This document shows, piece after piece, positions 1 to 29,996 of a DNA stretch of 64,000 nt. The stretch lies in NCBI RefSeq assembly GCF_000002075.1, contig NW_004797482.1, positions 188,531-252,530 of the forward strand. Direction: 5' to 3'. The notes below the pieces were generated by a model. The model had not been told where the DNA came from, made no database searches, and was given only the letters and a program-made list of their open reading frames with translations. Position numbers and translations under genes: made by a program. The DNA is from Aplysia californica. Lineage: Eukaryota > Mollusca > Gastropoda > Aplysiida > Aplysiidae. Every line of letters starts with the position of its first letter. The first letter of the stretch is position 1.

Positions 1-39
1 CTCTCTCTCTCTCTCTCTCTCTCTCTCAGCTTGAAAGTG

Positions 40-405
40 GAAACGTCGTGAAAAAGCACAAAACTCACATCTCAGCAACCAGACACAGTAGAATTGTAAA
101 TGGGCTGATTTATCAATGCCATGCTCAAGCTGTGCCAAAACAACATAGGGGGAACTGCTGCTTTTTCTTTCCTCAACCTTACTATCGTCATTTTTTCCTC
201 TACTTCTTTTGTATGTTTGTCACTTTCTTGTGAACTGCTATTTCCGGGGTGCCTTGATAGTCGAAGCAGACTTTGTGTTGTTGAGGCCAGAGAGGTGAGC
301 AGAGTAAAACTGATTCCCCGTTTGGGCTTCTCTGTTGACATCCACCCTGTGGCGCTCATATGACCTTATGCAGTTCCGAGTGCCGTAAAACCTTACTAAA
401 ACTTT
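40..405 (+). mobile_element. long SINE (family B)
   Basis: Contains agaattgtaaatgggctgat, ctatttccggggtgccttga and the tail ggcgctcatatgaccttatg. Preceded by a CT repeat at the window edge. Confidence 0.8.
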
Positions 406-699
406 TTTTAAAAAGCAACAATTAAAGTTGAACCCATACATTGTGATATCGTACCAGTATACTGTTACAATAGTGTTTGGGTTTTAATTAAACCCCTTGC
501 ATCGTGTTAGGAGTCGCATATGTGTGAAAGGCCCTAGACTGCTTCCCCATCATTGATTAATTTGTAGCCTTCCGTTTTCTTTCTATTTTCTAATTGTGAT
601 AAGTCTCTCTGGGTTGTTGTTTTTAAAATCACCTTTTCTGCCTATATACACATAGGCTGTCTTAGGCAAGTTCGACTGTGTTCTTATAATTAAACAGGG

Positions 700-860
700 T
701 CCTCGTCATCATCATCCGGTGCCTTGCCGACTGGCGTGGGCGATCATGGACCTCCACTTCACTCTGTCTTGCGTTGCAGCAATGGTGTCTGTTGTTCTTG
801 CTCCTCCTAGCCATGTTGTCGTCTTGTCCAGTATCTTTTCCCTCTGTCTGCCTCTGCCTC
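700..860 (-). mobile_element. LINE 3' tail (RT C-terminus), copy 1
   Basis: On the minus strand it reads GRGRQREKILDKTTTWLGGA, RTTDTIAATQDRVKWRSMIA and HASRQGTG then stop, followed by an ATG-repeat tail. This is a typical C-terminus of a non-LTR retrotransposon reverse transcriptase. A second copy is at 60256-60410. Confidence 0.75.
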
Positions 861-1120
861 TCCATTACTAATGGGATCGGGTCGGGTCGGGTCGATCGCC
901 GACTCGTCGCCAATAGGCGCCCTGTATGAAAACAAATTTTAAAAGCGTGTGTTTTGGAGGCGACGAGTCGGGCAGTCGGTTTTTGTCACGATAGCCGCTT
1001 CGGTCCCTCTATCTAGCAAGCAAACCGACCTGACCAGACCCGACCCGATCGCGCCTATGTGCACCCGGTATTATGATCTTATCTCTTGATAGACTTTTCT
1101 TTTGTAAATTTTTCCTCAGG

Positions 1121-1276
1121 GTGGTTGGCGGATGCTCTGTTGTGGTTTGCCCCTTCTTTCTTATTAAACATCTGTCTTCTTTAGCTCTCCTCCTTTTTTT
1201 TACTCTCTTGTTGTAACACCACTAATCTTCGGTACTTATATTATGACCTAATTGTTTTGAAAATGCTATAAAACGC
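1121..1276 (+). mobile_element. hairpin SINE (family A)
   Basis: Degraded copy beginning gtggttggcggatgctctgt, directly followed by another copy at 1284. Confidence 0.75.
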
Positions 1277-1283
1277 TCTTTCT

Positions 1284-1462
1284 GTGGTTGGTTGGTGGGT
1301 GTTCTGGTGTGGTTTGCATCTTCTTTCCTATCAAACATATGTCGTCTTTATCGCTCCTTCTTTTTTGTGTTTGTTACTCTCTTGTAACGCATGATCTAAT
1401 CTTCGGCACTTATATGACCTTATTGTGTTGCAAGTGCCGTAAAACACGTACTGAAACTAAAC
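1284..1462 (+). mobile_element. hairpin SINE (family A)
   Basis: Begins gtggttggttggtgggtgtt; the tail hairpin stem is cggcactt/aagtgccg. It ends about 30 bases before DCAF11 exon a. Confidence 0.85.
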
Positions 1463-1493
1463 ACTCTTACTATTGAACTCATTTTCCCCTCAG

Positions 1494-19429
<17,936 letters not shown>

Positions 19430-19786
19430 ACCCCTATCGTAAATTAATCATTCATCGTGTAAATTTAGACACCTTCATTGTTGTACAATGTGTTCATGCG
19501 TTAGGAAGATGCCAGGACTTGCTACAGCAGACATTTACCGCATGTGTTTGCCTTACTAGGTGTCTATGCGTTGCGAAGGCCGAGGGGAAAGCCTGCGAAG
19601 GAAGATCGCTCTTGTCAATCCCAGGAAGGAAAAGTCATTTCCTGCCCTGTTTGACTAGACGTGGTGTGTTGCTGGTCCAGTCTGTGATGACCAACTGTTG
19701 CTGCAGATGTTGTGTCCCTTGCTACTACCACTGCAGAGTTGTGGCCCATGTTCTTCGCCAAGGTTTCTCCTTGCTACCTAAATAAA
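19430..19786 (+). other. DCAF11: probable DCAF11 3' UTR start
   Basis: Follows the inferred stop codon. The first AATAAA is at 19781-19786. Others at 27350-27355 and 29848-29853 could serve much longer transcripts. Choice among them cannot be made from sequence alone. Confidence 0.4.
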
Positions 19787-20644
19787 GAAGATTGTGCCCT
19801 TGTGGAGCATATGGGGGGGTTGACCCCCCCCCCCCCTCTCTCTGAAGTTGAAAAAGACAAATTGAGGTGTTGAACTTTTCAAAGTACAGCAGGACTTGTC
19901 CAAGGCGGCCACCCATTGTTGAGGAGAAAAGTGGTTTGCTGTAGACAGATGGACGTATTGGGCAGTGTCAATATAAACATTTTGTTAAACTGAAAGCAGG
20001 TTTGACTGTATTTTCTATAAAGTTTCAGAAATCCTAAAATCTGATGAATTTCAGATGTCATCATGGCGAGATAGAGTAAACTGGAGGGACATTGTTTGAA
20101 TCTTTGGAGATTCGTTAAGAACCGATCAATATGATCACTGTGTACGGATGTATGTTATGTTCATTTGATTAGATTGCATAACATGGCGGGCAGCTGTTGT
20201 TTTTTCAAAAAAAGAAATCAAGATGCTGTGTTCTGTGTCCCATGATGTTGTGCATATAATGGGCTGGACATCAAGCTCAGTTTTTCCCTCATCATTTCTG
20301 ATATAGTGGAGTCTAATGCTAGGTTATGCACTCTAGTGATCTCTTGGTTTTTGCAAGTAATGATTACTGTTGTCACAAATCAAACGGTGCACTTGTATTC
20401 TATAGCAATACTATTGGTCTCATGATTTGAGCGCCACCTTTTACAGAAACAAAATTTTTAATTATATTTTTGTCTATACTGGAAAGGTACAGTCAGACAG
20501 GTTATATAAGCCGGATTATGTAGACTATTATGAAATTCCTTCTTGCAAATATGGCATGATAATTTTGGGCTCACTAGCAAAGCCCCCATTTTTCAGTGGA
20601 TCAACTGTGGCTGCGAGTTTTGTCACAATATCGAAGCAAGAGTT

Positions 20645-20785
20645 TGCGACTTCAGTGCTTTCTTGTCGTATCTCCATTTTTTATAACAGTGAAAACAGTT
20701 CATAACAAAGAGTGAACTTTAAAAGAAGTCACATTTTCACTGTTGAAAAAATAGAGATACGACAAGAAAGCACGAGGTTGCGAGT
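20645..20785. mobile_element. palindromic MITE (family P)
   Basis: Clean copy: tttgcgacttcagtgctttc on the left, gacaagaaagcacgaggttg on the right, centre aacagttcataacaaagagt. Near-perfect hairpin about 140 bp long. Intergenic. Confidence 0.8.
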
Positions 20786-21344
20786 TGCTGGAATAAAATA
20801 GCAGTTGGAGGTGGGTTGTGAGTGAAGGAAAGAGTGTTTGAGTGTTGAGCCCTGTGAGCTGTTGCAAAATGATGAACTGTGTGCAGGGCTGTGAGTGCCT
20901 GACTTGATGGTAGAATGAGTTTGTTTTCTTCAACGAAAGCATGTAATACTTTGTACATATAATTACCTTTTTATTCCGAAAAAGAAACAAACCCAACAAA
21001 ATCATATGACATTTTGCTTGCAAAGCTTTGAAAGCTTCGAAAAAACATACTCATCTACGATGAATGCTGTTTTGGGGATCCCAAGATTAAAAAAGAAAAT
21101 CTTTTAGAATTATTTCAATAAAACATGTAATGTATATATATAATATTCATTTTAACTTGTTGATAATCTTATTGGATTCTATACCAACTTACATTGTTCT
21201 GGAACCTTCTCTCACAAGTAGACATCTGACTGAGCATGGCCCTATGTTTTTTCGTGTGTTACAACTTTGCGGATTTTTTATTTTTTTTTATTTCCCCTTT
21301 CCCTGAAGTTGAAAAGACAAATTGTGAGGTCTTGAACTTTCGAA

Positions 21345-21500
21345 AGAAATTGTCCAAGGCGGCCACCCATTGTTGAGGAGAAACGTGGTTGTCGTAGACT
21401 GCTGGACGTCTTGGGCAGTTTCAATATAAATATTTTGTTAAACCGAAGGTTGGGGGGGGGGGGATGGTTGTTTGTACAGGTGATTGTCTTGGACAGGTGG
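21345..21500 (+). repeat. dispersed repeat family C
   Basis: gtccaaggcggccacccatt, gttgaggagaaacgtggttg and gtttgtacaggtgattgtct; the last motif is the unit of the 33-bp array at 25.0-26.4 kb. Confidence 0.65.
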
Positions 21501-21592
21501 CCCTCTGTTTTGTCCTGTGTGTCCCAGCCTTGCTGCACTCTGTTTTGCTAAACTGTTTCTGCGCACATGAGACCCTCGGTGCCTTTTTTGGC

Positions 21593-21800
21593 GTCTGTGG
21601 TGTAGTGGTTGGATTCTCTGCCCTTGCACGCACAAGATGGGAATACGGTTCCCCTTGGGGAAAGTTTTTATTGAGTATCTTGGTCTGTCTGGTGGAATGT
21701 TGTGTCCCTTCCCTTTCAGCCCGTTTTGGTCCTGATGGGCAGGGTAGAAGCAGCCTTCCTCCTAAATGATCTAAACTATGTCGATGGAGGTACCCAACAT
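21593..21800 (+). mobile_element. second tRNA-derived SINE family
   Basis: Starts gcgtctgtggtgtagtggtt (A box like), then a degraded B box. The body has ttattgagtatcttggtctg and cagcccgttttggtcctgat, and ends ctcctaaatgatctaaacta, tgtcgatgga. Related copies at 26756, 28890, 51782 and 61330. Confidence 0.75.
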
Positions 21801-23760
21801 TTACAATATGTGAGGTGTGCTGGCAAAATTAGTTACTTCTCTGATTTTAGCCCGATGGAAATAGATGCGTCGAATGTATAGATTGAGTTTTTACAACTCA
21901 TTAGTATGAAATGATAAAAGTTTTCATGTAAAACTTGAAGAGAATGGCATTGATTTGGAATCTACAAATATGGCTCTTGTGTCGATTTTTGGCTGATATT
22001 TCCCTTCTTTGATTGCGAGAAGTAACTCATTTTGTAAGCACGCCTCATATATATATCAATATCAGTGCCTTTCATCAGTGGCAGTGTTGAAATGTTGACC
22101 TTCAAGACAATATGTGTCCTTGTATAGCATTGTGAACAATACTCCTTCCAAATCTTGAGTCATTTTTGAGATCTTACGAATTTTTTTTTCTTTTTTGAAA
22201 ACTGAACAAAAAACATAAAGTGTATTGATTGTATGGCTCAACTCCAAAATTTACTGAAAGCTGGTTTTTGACTGTTGTGTAAAGCAAGGTTAAATACATC
22301 TTCTCATTAAATTGTTTAAAAATTTAAGTATGTAAATGCTTAACACATGGACATGCAGTTTTAAGTTGAAGTGGTCTTTGATAGTTAAAAGTACAGTGTT
22401 TAGCCTCCCCCTGTAAAATAAGCTTCTTAGTAGATGGCCTATCTGTTCTTGACATCATGGATATAATGCAAAATGCAAAGAACTTATGTGATTGTTTGGC
22501 CTGTTCAAATAATTATATATTTATACTTGAATTTTTCTCCTGTGAATAGGTATTATAGTTCAGTTGGCTAAAATGATTACCTTTTATTTATTTTTATTTT
22601 ATTTATTTATTTATATTAATCGTACTTTAGCTTGGCAGAGTTTCCAATTACTCGTGCTTATTGTGCCACGAAAAGTGAATGAAAAATGTCATTTATATTT
22701 CACATTGCTACAAAGAAAGTGCTGGATGCGCTTTACAATAATACAGTGTTCACCTGTTGACACATGAAGACCTCTTGTCTGCTTGACTGCAGAGTTATGT
22801 CTCCAGTTATCAAAGTTTGCAGCAGCAAGAGCAATAACGTTTGTCCACGGACTGTCATACTGTTTTGTGACGGATACAATATTGGATAGTGTTGTGCTCT
22901 AGTTGTGTAAATGGTTTCTTGACAATTTTTCTACACACAAAAAAAATAATTAAAAAGTAACCAAAAACCCCCCCCCCACCCTTCTGATTTAAATGATAAA
23001 AGGAGACAAATACATAAGCCCATAGTACTTTTCCTTCTATTTGTAGTATGTGTTTACTCCTAATTTTGTTGACCCCTGTGTAACAGTTGGGGGTTTTTTA
23101 AAACAGAAAAAAAAAGATCTTTCTTCTTGTTACAGAGTCAGAGCATAGCACCTTCTGATGTCACAATGTTCTTTAAGAAGCAAATAAGCAAATTCCGAAA
23201 TTAAATAAATCTATAGAAGTTAGGCAGACTCTTGTTTTTTACAATTTGTAAGCAATAGATCTAATGCAGCTTTTAACAAAAAATTATTGAGGATCAGAAA
23301 AAAACAACATCCCAACTTATTCAGTTTGTTGCACTAAATGTTGTTGTATTTAACCAGTGTGTTGTACAAATATTTTTCAAGATATACATGTAAATTTCAT
23401 TGTGTATTATAACTTTGTCAATGAATGGAATGTTGAATTGAATAATATTATGATTGGTAACAATTCTTTTTCTTTATTTTTTTGTTGTTGGGTTTTTTTT
23501 GCTTTTTTTTTTTGGGGGGGGGGGGGGTTGTGTTGACCCACCTGGTTAACACCACTGTCCTGTCTGTCTCTGAGTTGTGTGAGGATGACAGGGTAGAATG
23601 AAATTGTGAATGGTGACAGAATCTTTTATCTGTGATATATCGTGTTTCTGAAGTAGCGTAAGTTTGAGTTTGGATCAGTGGTAAGTGATGTGTGTGCAAA
23701 TGTGTAGCACGATGGATGAGTGACACATCGATGTTCAAGAAAATGAGCTTTGCGCTGTTT
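21800..23760. other. AT-rich stretch, no gene seen
   Basis: No splice-linked coding signal, no recognised repeat apart from short C, A and T runs (22968-22978, 23480-23527). It could be part of a long DCAF11 3' UTR, but no evidence decides this. Confidence 0.4.
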
Positions 23761-23768
23761 GTTGGTTC

Positions 23769-23941
23769 GTGGTTGATGGATGCTCTGATGTGGTTTGCTT
23801 CTTCTTTCCTATCAAACGTCTATCGTCTTTATCTCCCCTCCTTTTTTGTGTTTGTTACTCTCTTGTAACACCTTTAATTTTCGGCAATTATATGACCTTA
23901 TTGTGTTGCAAGTGCCGTAAAACACTTACTAAAACTAAAAG
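23769..23941 (+). mobile_element. hairpin SINE (family A) with TSD
   Basis: gtggttgatggatgctctga to actaaaactaaaa; TSD gctgtttgttg on both sides. Intergenic. Confidence 0.85.
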
Positions 23942-24451
23942 CTGTTTGTTGAACAGCAGTAAGTAAGTGGAATATCGATATTGTGAGATCTGTGAGCACC
24001 TACTTTCTTTTGATTTGTTGGCATACAGACAGGAGGGCATGAATGTTCTGCTTTTAATTGCTTTCTTTTCTTTCCCTTTTTTTGGTTTGGTTTTATTTTA
24101 ATATGGGTTTTTTTTGGAAGGTTGCTAAAAGAAGCGTACCTTGCAAAAAGAGAAGGGACGGGAGGGGTGTAAGAAACTGCTGGAAATGTTAAATTGCTGT
24201 TTATTTACCTGAGAATATTGTTATGTAATTGAGAGAGGAAGAAAAAATGCTTTCTCTGTGTGTTTGTGTTTGCTTAAAGATCTCGTGTACATAATGTTCA
24301 GCACTGTTTAGAGATGTGAGAGTTTGGACAAAATTTGCTGTGTGAATATCACTGTTGTATAGAGCCACCCTATAGTGTGGCTGTCGCTAGAAAAATGAGT
24401 GCATCTATAAAAAAACAAAAACAAAAAAAACCTTTGAAGTAAGGCTGCGAT

Positions 24452-24640
24452 TTGGGTGGTTGGCGGTTGCTCTGGTGTGGTTTGCTTCTTGTTTCCTGTT
24501 AAATATCTGTCGTCCTTATCTCCCCTTCTTCTTTTTTGTGTTTGTTTCTCTCCTGTTACCCCTCTAATGTTTGGCACTTATATAATATAACCTTATTGCG
24601 TTGCAAGTGCTGTAAAAAAAACTTTCTAAAACTAAAAACT
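24452..24640 (+). mobile_element. hairpin SINE (family A) with TSD
   Basis: ttgggtggttggcggttgct to aactaaaaact; flanked by aaggctgcga on both sides. Confidence 0.85.
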
Positions 24641-25005
24641 AAAGGCTGCGAGGATAGTACACCCATGAAGTTCACGGCCGCCGCTCCCCGCACGGCCACA
24701 CAGGTCTTGACAGTGAGTAGAGTGAACCTGTGCGGAAGTCTGCTTCAACACCCAACATGGAACTTACCACTATTGCCAGGAAGCAGAAACTGGTACTGTT
24801 GTGGTGGTGGTAGAGAAAATGTTATAAGAGTAGACATCTTACTTTATGTGTAGAGGGCTTTACGAATGTGCTAGCGATGTACTGAAGAACATGCTGTGTC
24901 GGGTAAAAGCCAGGGGGAAAAGAAAGAGGTAGTCTTAGACGGTGCCTGGTCCTCTTGGACTGTGTCTTTACAAAATAGGCAAATAGCAAGAGGGGAAGTG
25001 GGAAG

Positions 25006-26372
25006 TGGTTGTTTGTACAGGTGATTGTCTTAGGTAGGTGGTCGTTTGTACAGGTGATTGTCTTAGGTGGTTGCTTGTACAGGTGATTGTCTTAGATAGG
25101 TGGTCGTTTTTACAGGTGATTGTCTTAGATAGGTGGTTGTTTGTACGTGATTGTCTTTGATAGGTGGTTGTTTGTACGTGATTGTCTTTGATAGGTGGTT
25201 GTTTGTACAGGTGATTGTCTCAGATAGGTGGTCGTTTGTACAGGTGATTGTCTTAGATAATTGGTCGTTTGTACAGGTGATTGTCTTAGATAGGTGGTCG
25301 TTTGTGCAGGTGATTGTCTTAGATAGGTGGTCGTCTGTACAGGTGATTATCTTAGATAGGTGGTTGTTTGTACAGGTGACTGTCTTAGATAGGTGATTGT
25401 TTGTACAGGTGATTGTCTTAGATAGGTGGTCGTTTGTGCAGGTGATTGTCTTAGATAGGTGGTCGTTTGTACAGGTGATTGTTTTAGATAGGTGTTTGTT
25501 TGTACAGGTGATTGTCTTAGATAGATGGTTGTTTGTACAGGTGATTGTCTTAGATAGGTGGTCGTTTGTACAGGTGATTGTCTTAGATAGGTGGTCGTTT
25601 GTACAGGCGATTGTCTTAGATAGGTGGTCGTTTGTACAGGTGATTGTCTTAGATAGGTGGTCGTTTGTACAGGTGATTGTTTTAGATAGGTGGTTGTTTG
25701 TACAGGTGATTGTCTTAGATAGGTGGTCATTTTTACAGGTGATTGTCTTAGATAGGTGGTTGTTTGTACAGGTGATTGTCTTAGATAGGTGGTCGTTTTT
25801 ACAGGTGATTGTCTTAGATAGGTGGTTGTTTGTACGTGATTGTCTTTGATAGGTGGTTGTTTGTACAGGTGATTGTCTCAGATAGGTGGTCGTTTGTACA
25901 GGTGATTGTCTTAGATAGGTGGTCGTTTGTACAGGTGATTGTTTTAGATAGGTGTTTGTTTGTACAGGTGATTGTCTTAGATAGGTGGACGTTTGTGCAG
26001 GTGATTGTCTTAGATAGGTTGTCGTTTGTACAGGTGATTGTTTTAGATATGTGGTTGTTTGTACAGGTGATTGTCTTAGATAGGTGGTCGTTTTTACAGG
26101 TGATTGTCTTAGATAGGTGGTTGTTTGTACGTGATTGTCTTTGATAGGTGGTTGTTTGTACAGGTGATTGTCTCAGATAGGTGGTCGTTTGTACAAGTGA
26201 TTGTCTTAGATAGGTGGTCGTTTGTACAGGTGATTGTCTTAGATAGGTGGTCGTTTGTACAGGCGATTGTCTTAGATAGGTGGTCGTTTGTACAGGTGAT
26301 TGTCTTAGATAGGTGCACGTTTGTGCAGGTGATTGTCTTAGATAGGTGGTCGTTCGAGCAGGTTCGAGTGCA
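25006..26372. repeat. 33-bp minisatellite, about 41 units
   Basis: Unit gtggtcgtttgtacaggtga plus ttgtcttagatag. Because 33 is a multiple of three, frames stay open on both strands (for example VQVIVLDRWSF repeated), but nothing marks this as coding. It is an expansion of the 3' part of a family C repeat. A unit lacking three bases (gtacgtgattgtctttgata) recurs at about 25143, 25826 and 26127, showing higher-order duplication. Confidence 0.9.
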
Positions 26373-26523
26373 TTTCTCTGAAAAATAGCAATTCATAGAT
26401 GAGATTACAAGTGCATGTGATGGTTTTCCCTTTGGTTTTGGTTCTGTTCTTGCAAAGTGCCCAAAATTAGAAACCGTTGCCTGGCAGTCTCGTAGGTTCA
26501 CTTTTAAAAGTTCAACTCTGTTG

Positions 26524-26700
26524 GTGGGTGGTTGGTGGGTGCTCTGGTGTGATTTGCTTCTTCTTTCCTATCAAACATCTATTGTCCTTATCTACCCTTC
26601 TTCTTTTTTATGTCTGTTACTCTCTTGTAACACCTCTAATCTTCTGGCGCTCATATGACCTTATGCAGTTGCGAGTGCCGTAAAACCTCTATTAAAAAAC
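26524..26700 (+). mobile_element. hairpin SINE (family A) with TSD
   Basis: gtgggtggttggtgggtgct to tattaaaaaac; flanked by caactctgttg on both sides. Confidence 0.85.
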
Positions 26701-26755
26701 AACTCTGTTGTTGAGTCATTTACTGGTTGCTTCTGTTGTTTAGAGTTCATGAACC

Positions 26756-26955
26756 AGTGTCTGTGGTGTAGCAGTTGGGCGCTTTGCTGTTGCACACAGA
26801 AGACCTGAGTTCAAATCCCATGTTGGGAGAACTTTTATCGAGTATCCTGGGTCATTCTGTTGGGGTGTTGTTTCCCTCTCAGCCCGTGTTGGCCCTGACA
26901 GGCAGGGTCAAAGCTTGCCTCCTAAATGTTCAAAATTGTGTCGATGGGGTCGTAC
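26756..26955 (+). mobile_element. second tRNA-derived SINE family
   Basis: Best-preserved head of this family: gtgtctgtggtgtagcagtt and gagttcaaatcccatg (B box). The body contains cagcccgtgttggccctgac and ends ctcctaaatgttcaaaattg. Confidence 0.8.
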
Positions 26956-26999
26956 ATACATCTGTCATAATAGATCAGGTTTTAGCTGTTATGTCCTTG

Positions 27000-28480
27000 A
27001 GATATATATGTTATGTGTAGTCTTACATTTCCTTCCCTTAGAATTAGTATGTGCTTAAAGTAAAATCAAGCATTACCTCATGATAGAACTGTTTATCATT
27101 TTTACAGTTTATCTCGTTTTGTCATGAACATTGCTGTATTTGTATCACATTTCATAATTCTTAAAAATTTATGTGCTTATTCTTTCTTTTATATTCGATG
27201 CCAGGATTGCGTGCCTAAAATCTTGTTCAGAGCTGTGGAGATGCCGCCGTGTGTAGTGTTTAGGCACTGACTGAAATGATACCAGGGCTTATTTTGTGTA
27301 CAAGTCTTTCATCGTATGTATTTGAAACCAGACGCTGTTTGAGGTTGGGAATAAAACTTGATATTCAAGTCTCTCATCATTTTTCTTCTGTACTAAAAAG
27401 AAATAGTTTCAGTTTATGTGGTCTGTTGTAAATGGTCTTGCATGTGTTGTATGTTTTGTTTTTATGTCTGCTTTGAGTGAGCTGTATGACTCAAATTTTT
27501 TCCACATTTGTGCACATTTTGTCAATTGCTTTGAACGCAGAAAAAGATTGACATGTATAATACCAATGTTACCGTAAGATTATGTTTTAATTGCTATTAC
27601 CAGTTAGCTTACTACTTTTGAAAAATGTAATTTGTAGCTGTCTTATGAATTATTTTTTTGGTCACGATATAACCGGTAACCATTGGTGTGTTAATATCTC
27701 TACTTCAGTTAAAAGCTTAGGTAGAAACATTGAATGAGATCAATATAGATAGCTGCCTGCTAGTAGAAGAGGTGGGGTTTTTTTTAAAGTTAAAGTTATT
27801 TTTTATACTCTCAGTGGGATATTTTCAGTTTGGCCTTCAGTGTGGATCTTTTCTGACTGTTAGCACCGGGATCATGGCTGAACTAAAAATATACTGCACT
27901 CCAGTTCAGCTGGTGAATGGCATCTTTCAATTGTTTACATGATATACAGTCAGAATTAAAATCTACGAAACCCCAGCAAATCCATCATATCTATAATCAA
28001 ACTGTAGGTTATTACATGGATCATGTATTTCTACCCAGATTTTGTTGGTGTATTTATTTCTCGTAAATAAGTTTAATATGGGCGGAGTTGTAGGTAAAGG
28101 TGGAATAGCCTCTGTATCCTAAGAGTGTTTCTTCAATTTTATCGAGTTCATAAAAGAAAAGTTGTGCACGGCAGAAGGGCCGTAGAAATATTAATTTTAT
28201 GGGGTCTCAGTTTAGACCCAATGATTTTGGCTTTACTTAGCTGTTTTATTATACCAATACAAGTACAGCCGAACCTTTCCTCCATAACAGTCTCTTAAGA
28301 TCACAGAGAAAGTGACCGTTGTAGACAGGTGGCTGCCTTAGACAGGTTCTGTGTTATTGTCACTTACTAGACTGATAAAGTCCAGGGATAATTAAAAATT
28401 GGGAAAATTTTATTTCGTCTTTACATTTTATTTTCATCAAAATCGATAACTATCATGATAGCTGCTTTGCATTGGTATAC
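27000..28480. other. AT-rich stretch, no gene seen
   Basis: Low in recognisable repeats. Contains AATAAA at 27350. Short frames only, none resembling a known protein. Confidence 0.4.
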
Positions 28481-28544
28481 ACTCGGTCTGAGGATGGGTC
28501 GGTGGAAAACTTTTGTAACAAGTGATTGCTATGATGGGCAAGTG

Positions 28545-28666
28545 TTAACACTTTGCAGTCACCCAGCCACCAGGAGAGTGACTGCAACTGACTTGTCAGG
28601 CCTAGGTGACTGGAATGGATAATTTTCACCACGGCATTATTGCACCAAGTGACCACAAAGTGTTAA
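28545..28666. mobile_element. short TTAA-bordered MITE
   Basis: 122 bp, left end ttaacactttgcagtcac, reversed right end ttaacactttgtggtcac. Interior has another small inverted repeat. Intergenic. Confidence 0.7.
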
Positions 28667-28889
28667 GGTAGACTTGTTACAAAATGACTGGCTGTGGCGG
28701 CGTTGGGCAGGGACCACCACGGGCAGGTTAAAAATTGAGGACAAAAATGCAAGGGTATCACCAGAGAGTCTGCATATTGTAGTTCTAAGCTCTCTGGTAT
28801 CACAGAACTGTGGCTAGTACTATTAATAGCATTGATGGTTAAGGCAGGTTCAACTGTAGATGTAAGTGTATGGTACCGTAGTCGTAACT

Positions 28890-29100
28890 AGCATCTGTGG
28901 TGTAATGGTAAGGCTCTCCTCTGTTGCACGAGAGAGACGTCAGTGAGTTGTTTTCCTTTTTGAAGAAGTTGTTTTAATCAGGTAAATGTGTTTATATGTC
29001 TTTATGTTAAAGTACTGTATCCCACATAGCCTGGGCAGCCAGCCCTGGCAGGCAGAATCTAAGCAGCCTCCCTGCTAAAAGAATCTAGATTGTGTTAATG
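28890..29100 (+). mobile_element. second tRNA-derived SINE family, degraded
   Basis: Head gcatctgtggtgtaatggta; the body contains ggcagccagccctggcaggc and cctgctaaaagaatctagat. The B box has been lost. Confidence 0.6.
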
Positions 29101-29990
29101 AGCTATTTGATTATTTTCAGTCTATCATAGTATTTGTACCTTTGTTTCTTATCATGTCTGTTTTTCTTTGACGTTTGAAAAACGATTTTTTTTAGATGTC
29201 AGTTTAGCATATACCGTATACCAGTTTGTAAATTTGCTGCTTGGGCACTGTGGTCAGTTCTCTGCTTGGAAGACAATATCATCGGCAAGCTGTTTAGATG
29301 TTGTAAGCTCATAAAGCAAAGTCTTATTAGGAGAGAGAAGAAAAAAAACTGTTTCATTCTTTCTTTTGAAAATTGTACCCTCATTATATAGATTTTCTTG
29401 TATTTTTTTCAACTTCTAGGATTAGAATTTTGATTAAAGAATTTTAAGCACATACAATTGATTACAGATCCAGTGATCAAGAAACCGCAATAAACAGTGT
29501 TTCAAAATTTTGGGCTTATTGCATCTGAACATCTGACTAATGATATGGTGATTGTGGCTTGAAACTATTGCAGAAATGATTTCTGAATGTTTAACTGAGA
29601 AAGAGTCATTTTACTGACAGGATTTTGTAAATTTAAACATCTTTACAAAAATGGTATTCATGGGTGTCTGCCTACTAAAGAATTATTTGAGATCTTCTAC
29701 TTTTGTGTGCCTTCTGATACAGAAATGCGTCAAGAGAATGTGAGTCAGTGAGAGTGTTTCTGAGTGTTGTGAAAAGTACTGCTGTTTGTACTGTTCTTTG
29801 TCATGTCAACTGTAAAAAAAAAAAAAGTGTTTTTCTAAACTGATGCAAATAAAAGATTCTGAAACATTTTAGTAGACTTTACTTTCGTTTAGTGTTTTCG
29901 TTGTTGTTGGGTTTTTTCCACTTTATATGCCATGATTCTGTTGGATCTTTTAATTTTTGATCAGTAATGTTGGTGGATGCAAGAAGCTAC
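29100..29990. other. AT-rich stretch with AATAAA, no gene seen
   Basis: Contains an A-run (29815-29826) and AATAAA at 29848. Nothing else recognised. Confidence 0.35.
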
Positions 29991-29996
29991 CCAGGG

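Noticed and set aside
22564-22767. 67-codon frame in AT-rich DNA
   Set aside because: Length expected by chance, no conserved motif and no splice partners.
25006-26372. CRISPR-like array
   Set aside because: Units are continuous with no unique spacers, and the genome is clearly eukaryotic.
25151-26388. Long open frames with VQVIVLDRWSF repeats on both strands
   Set aside because: They come from a 33-bp minisatellite whose length is a multiple of three; no splice links, no start context and no conserved domain.
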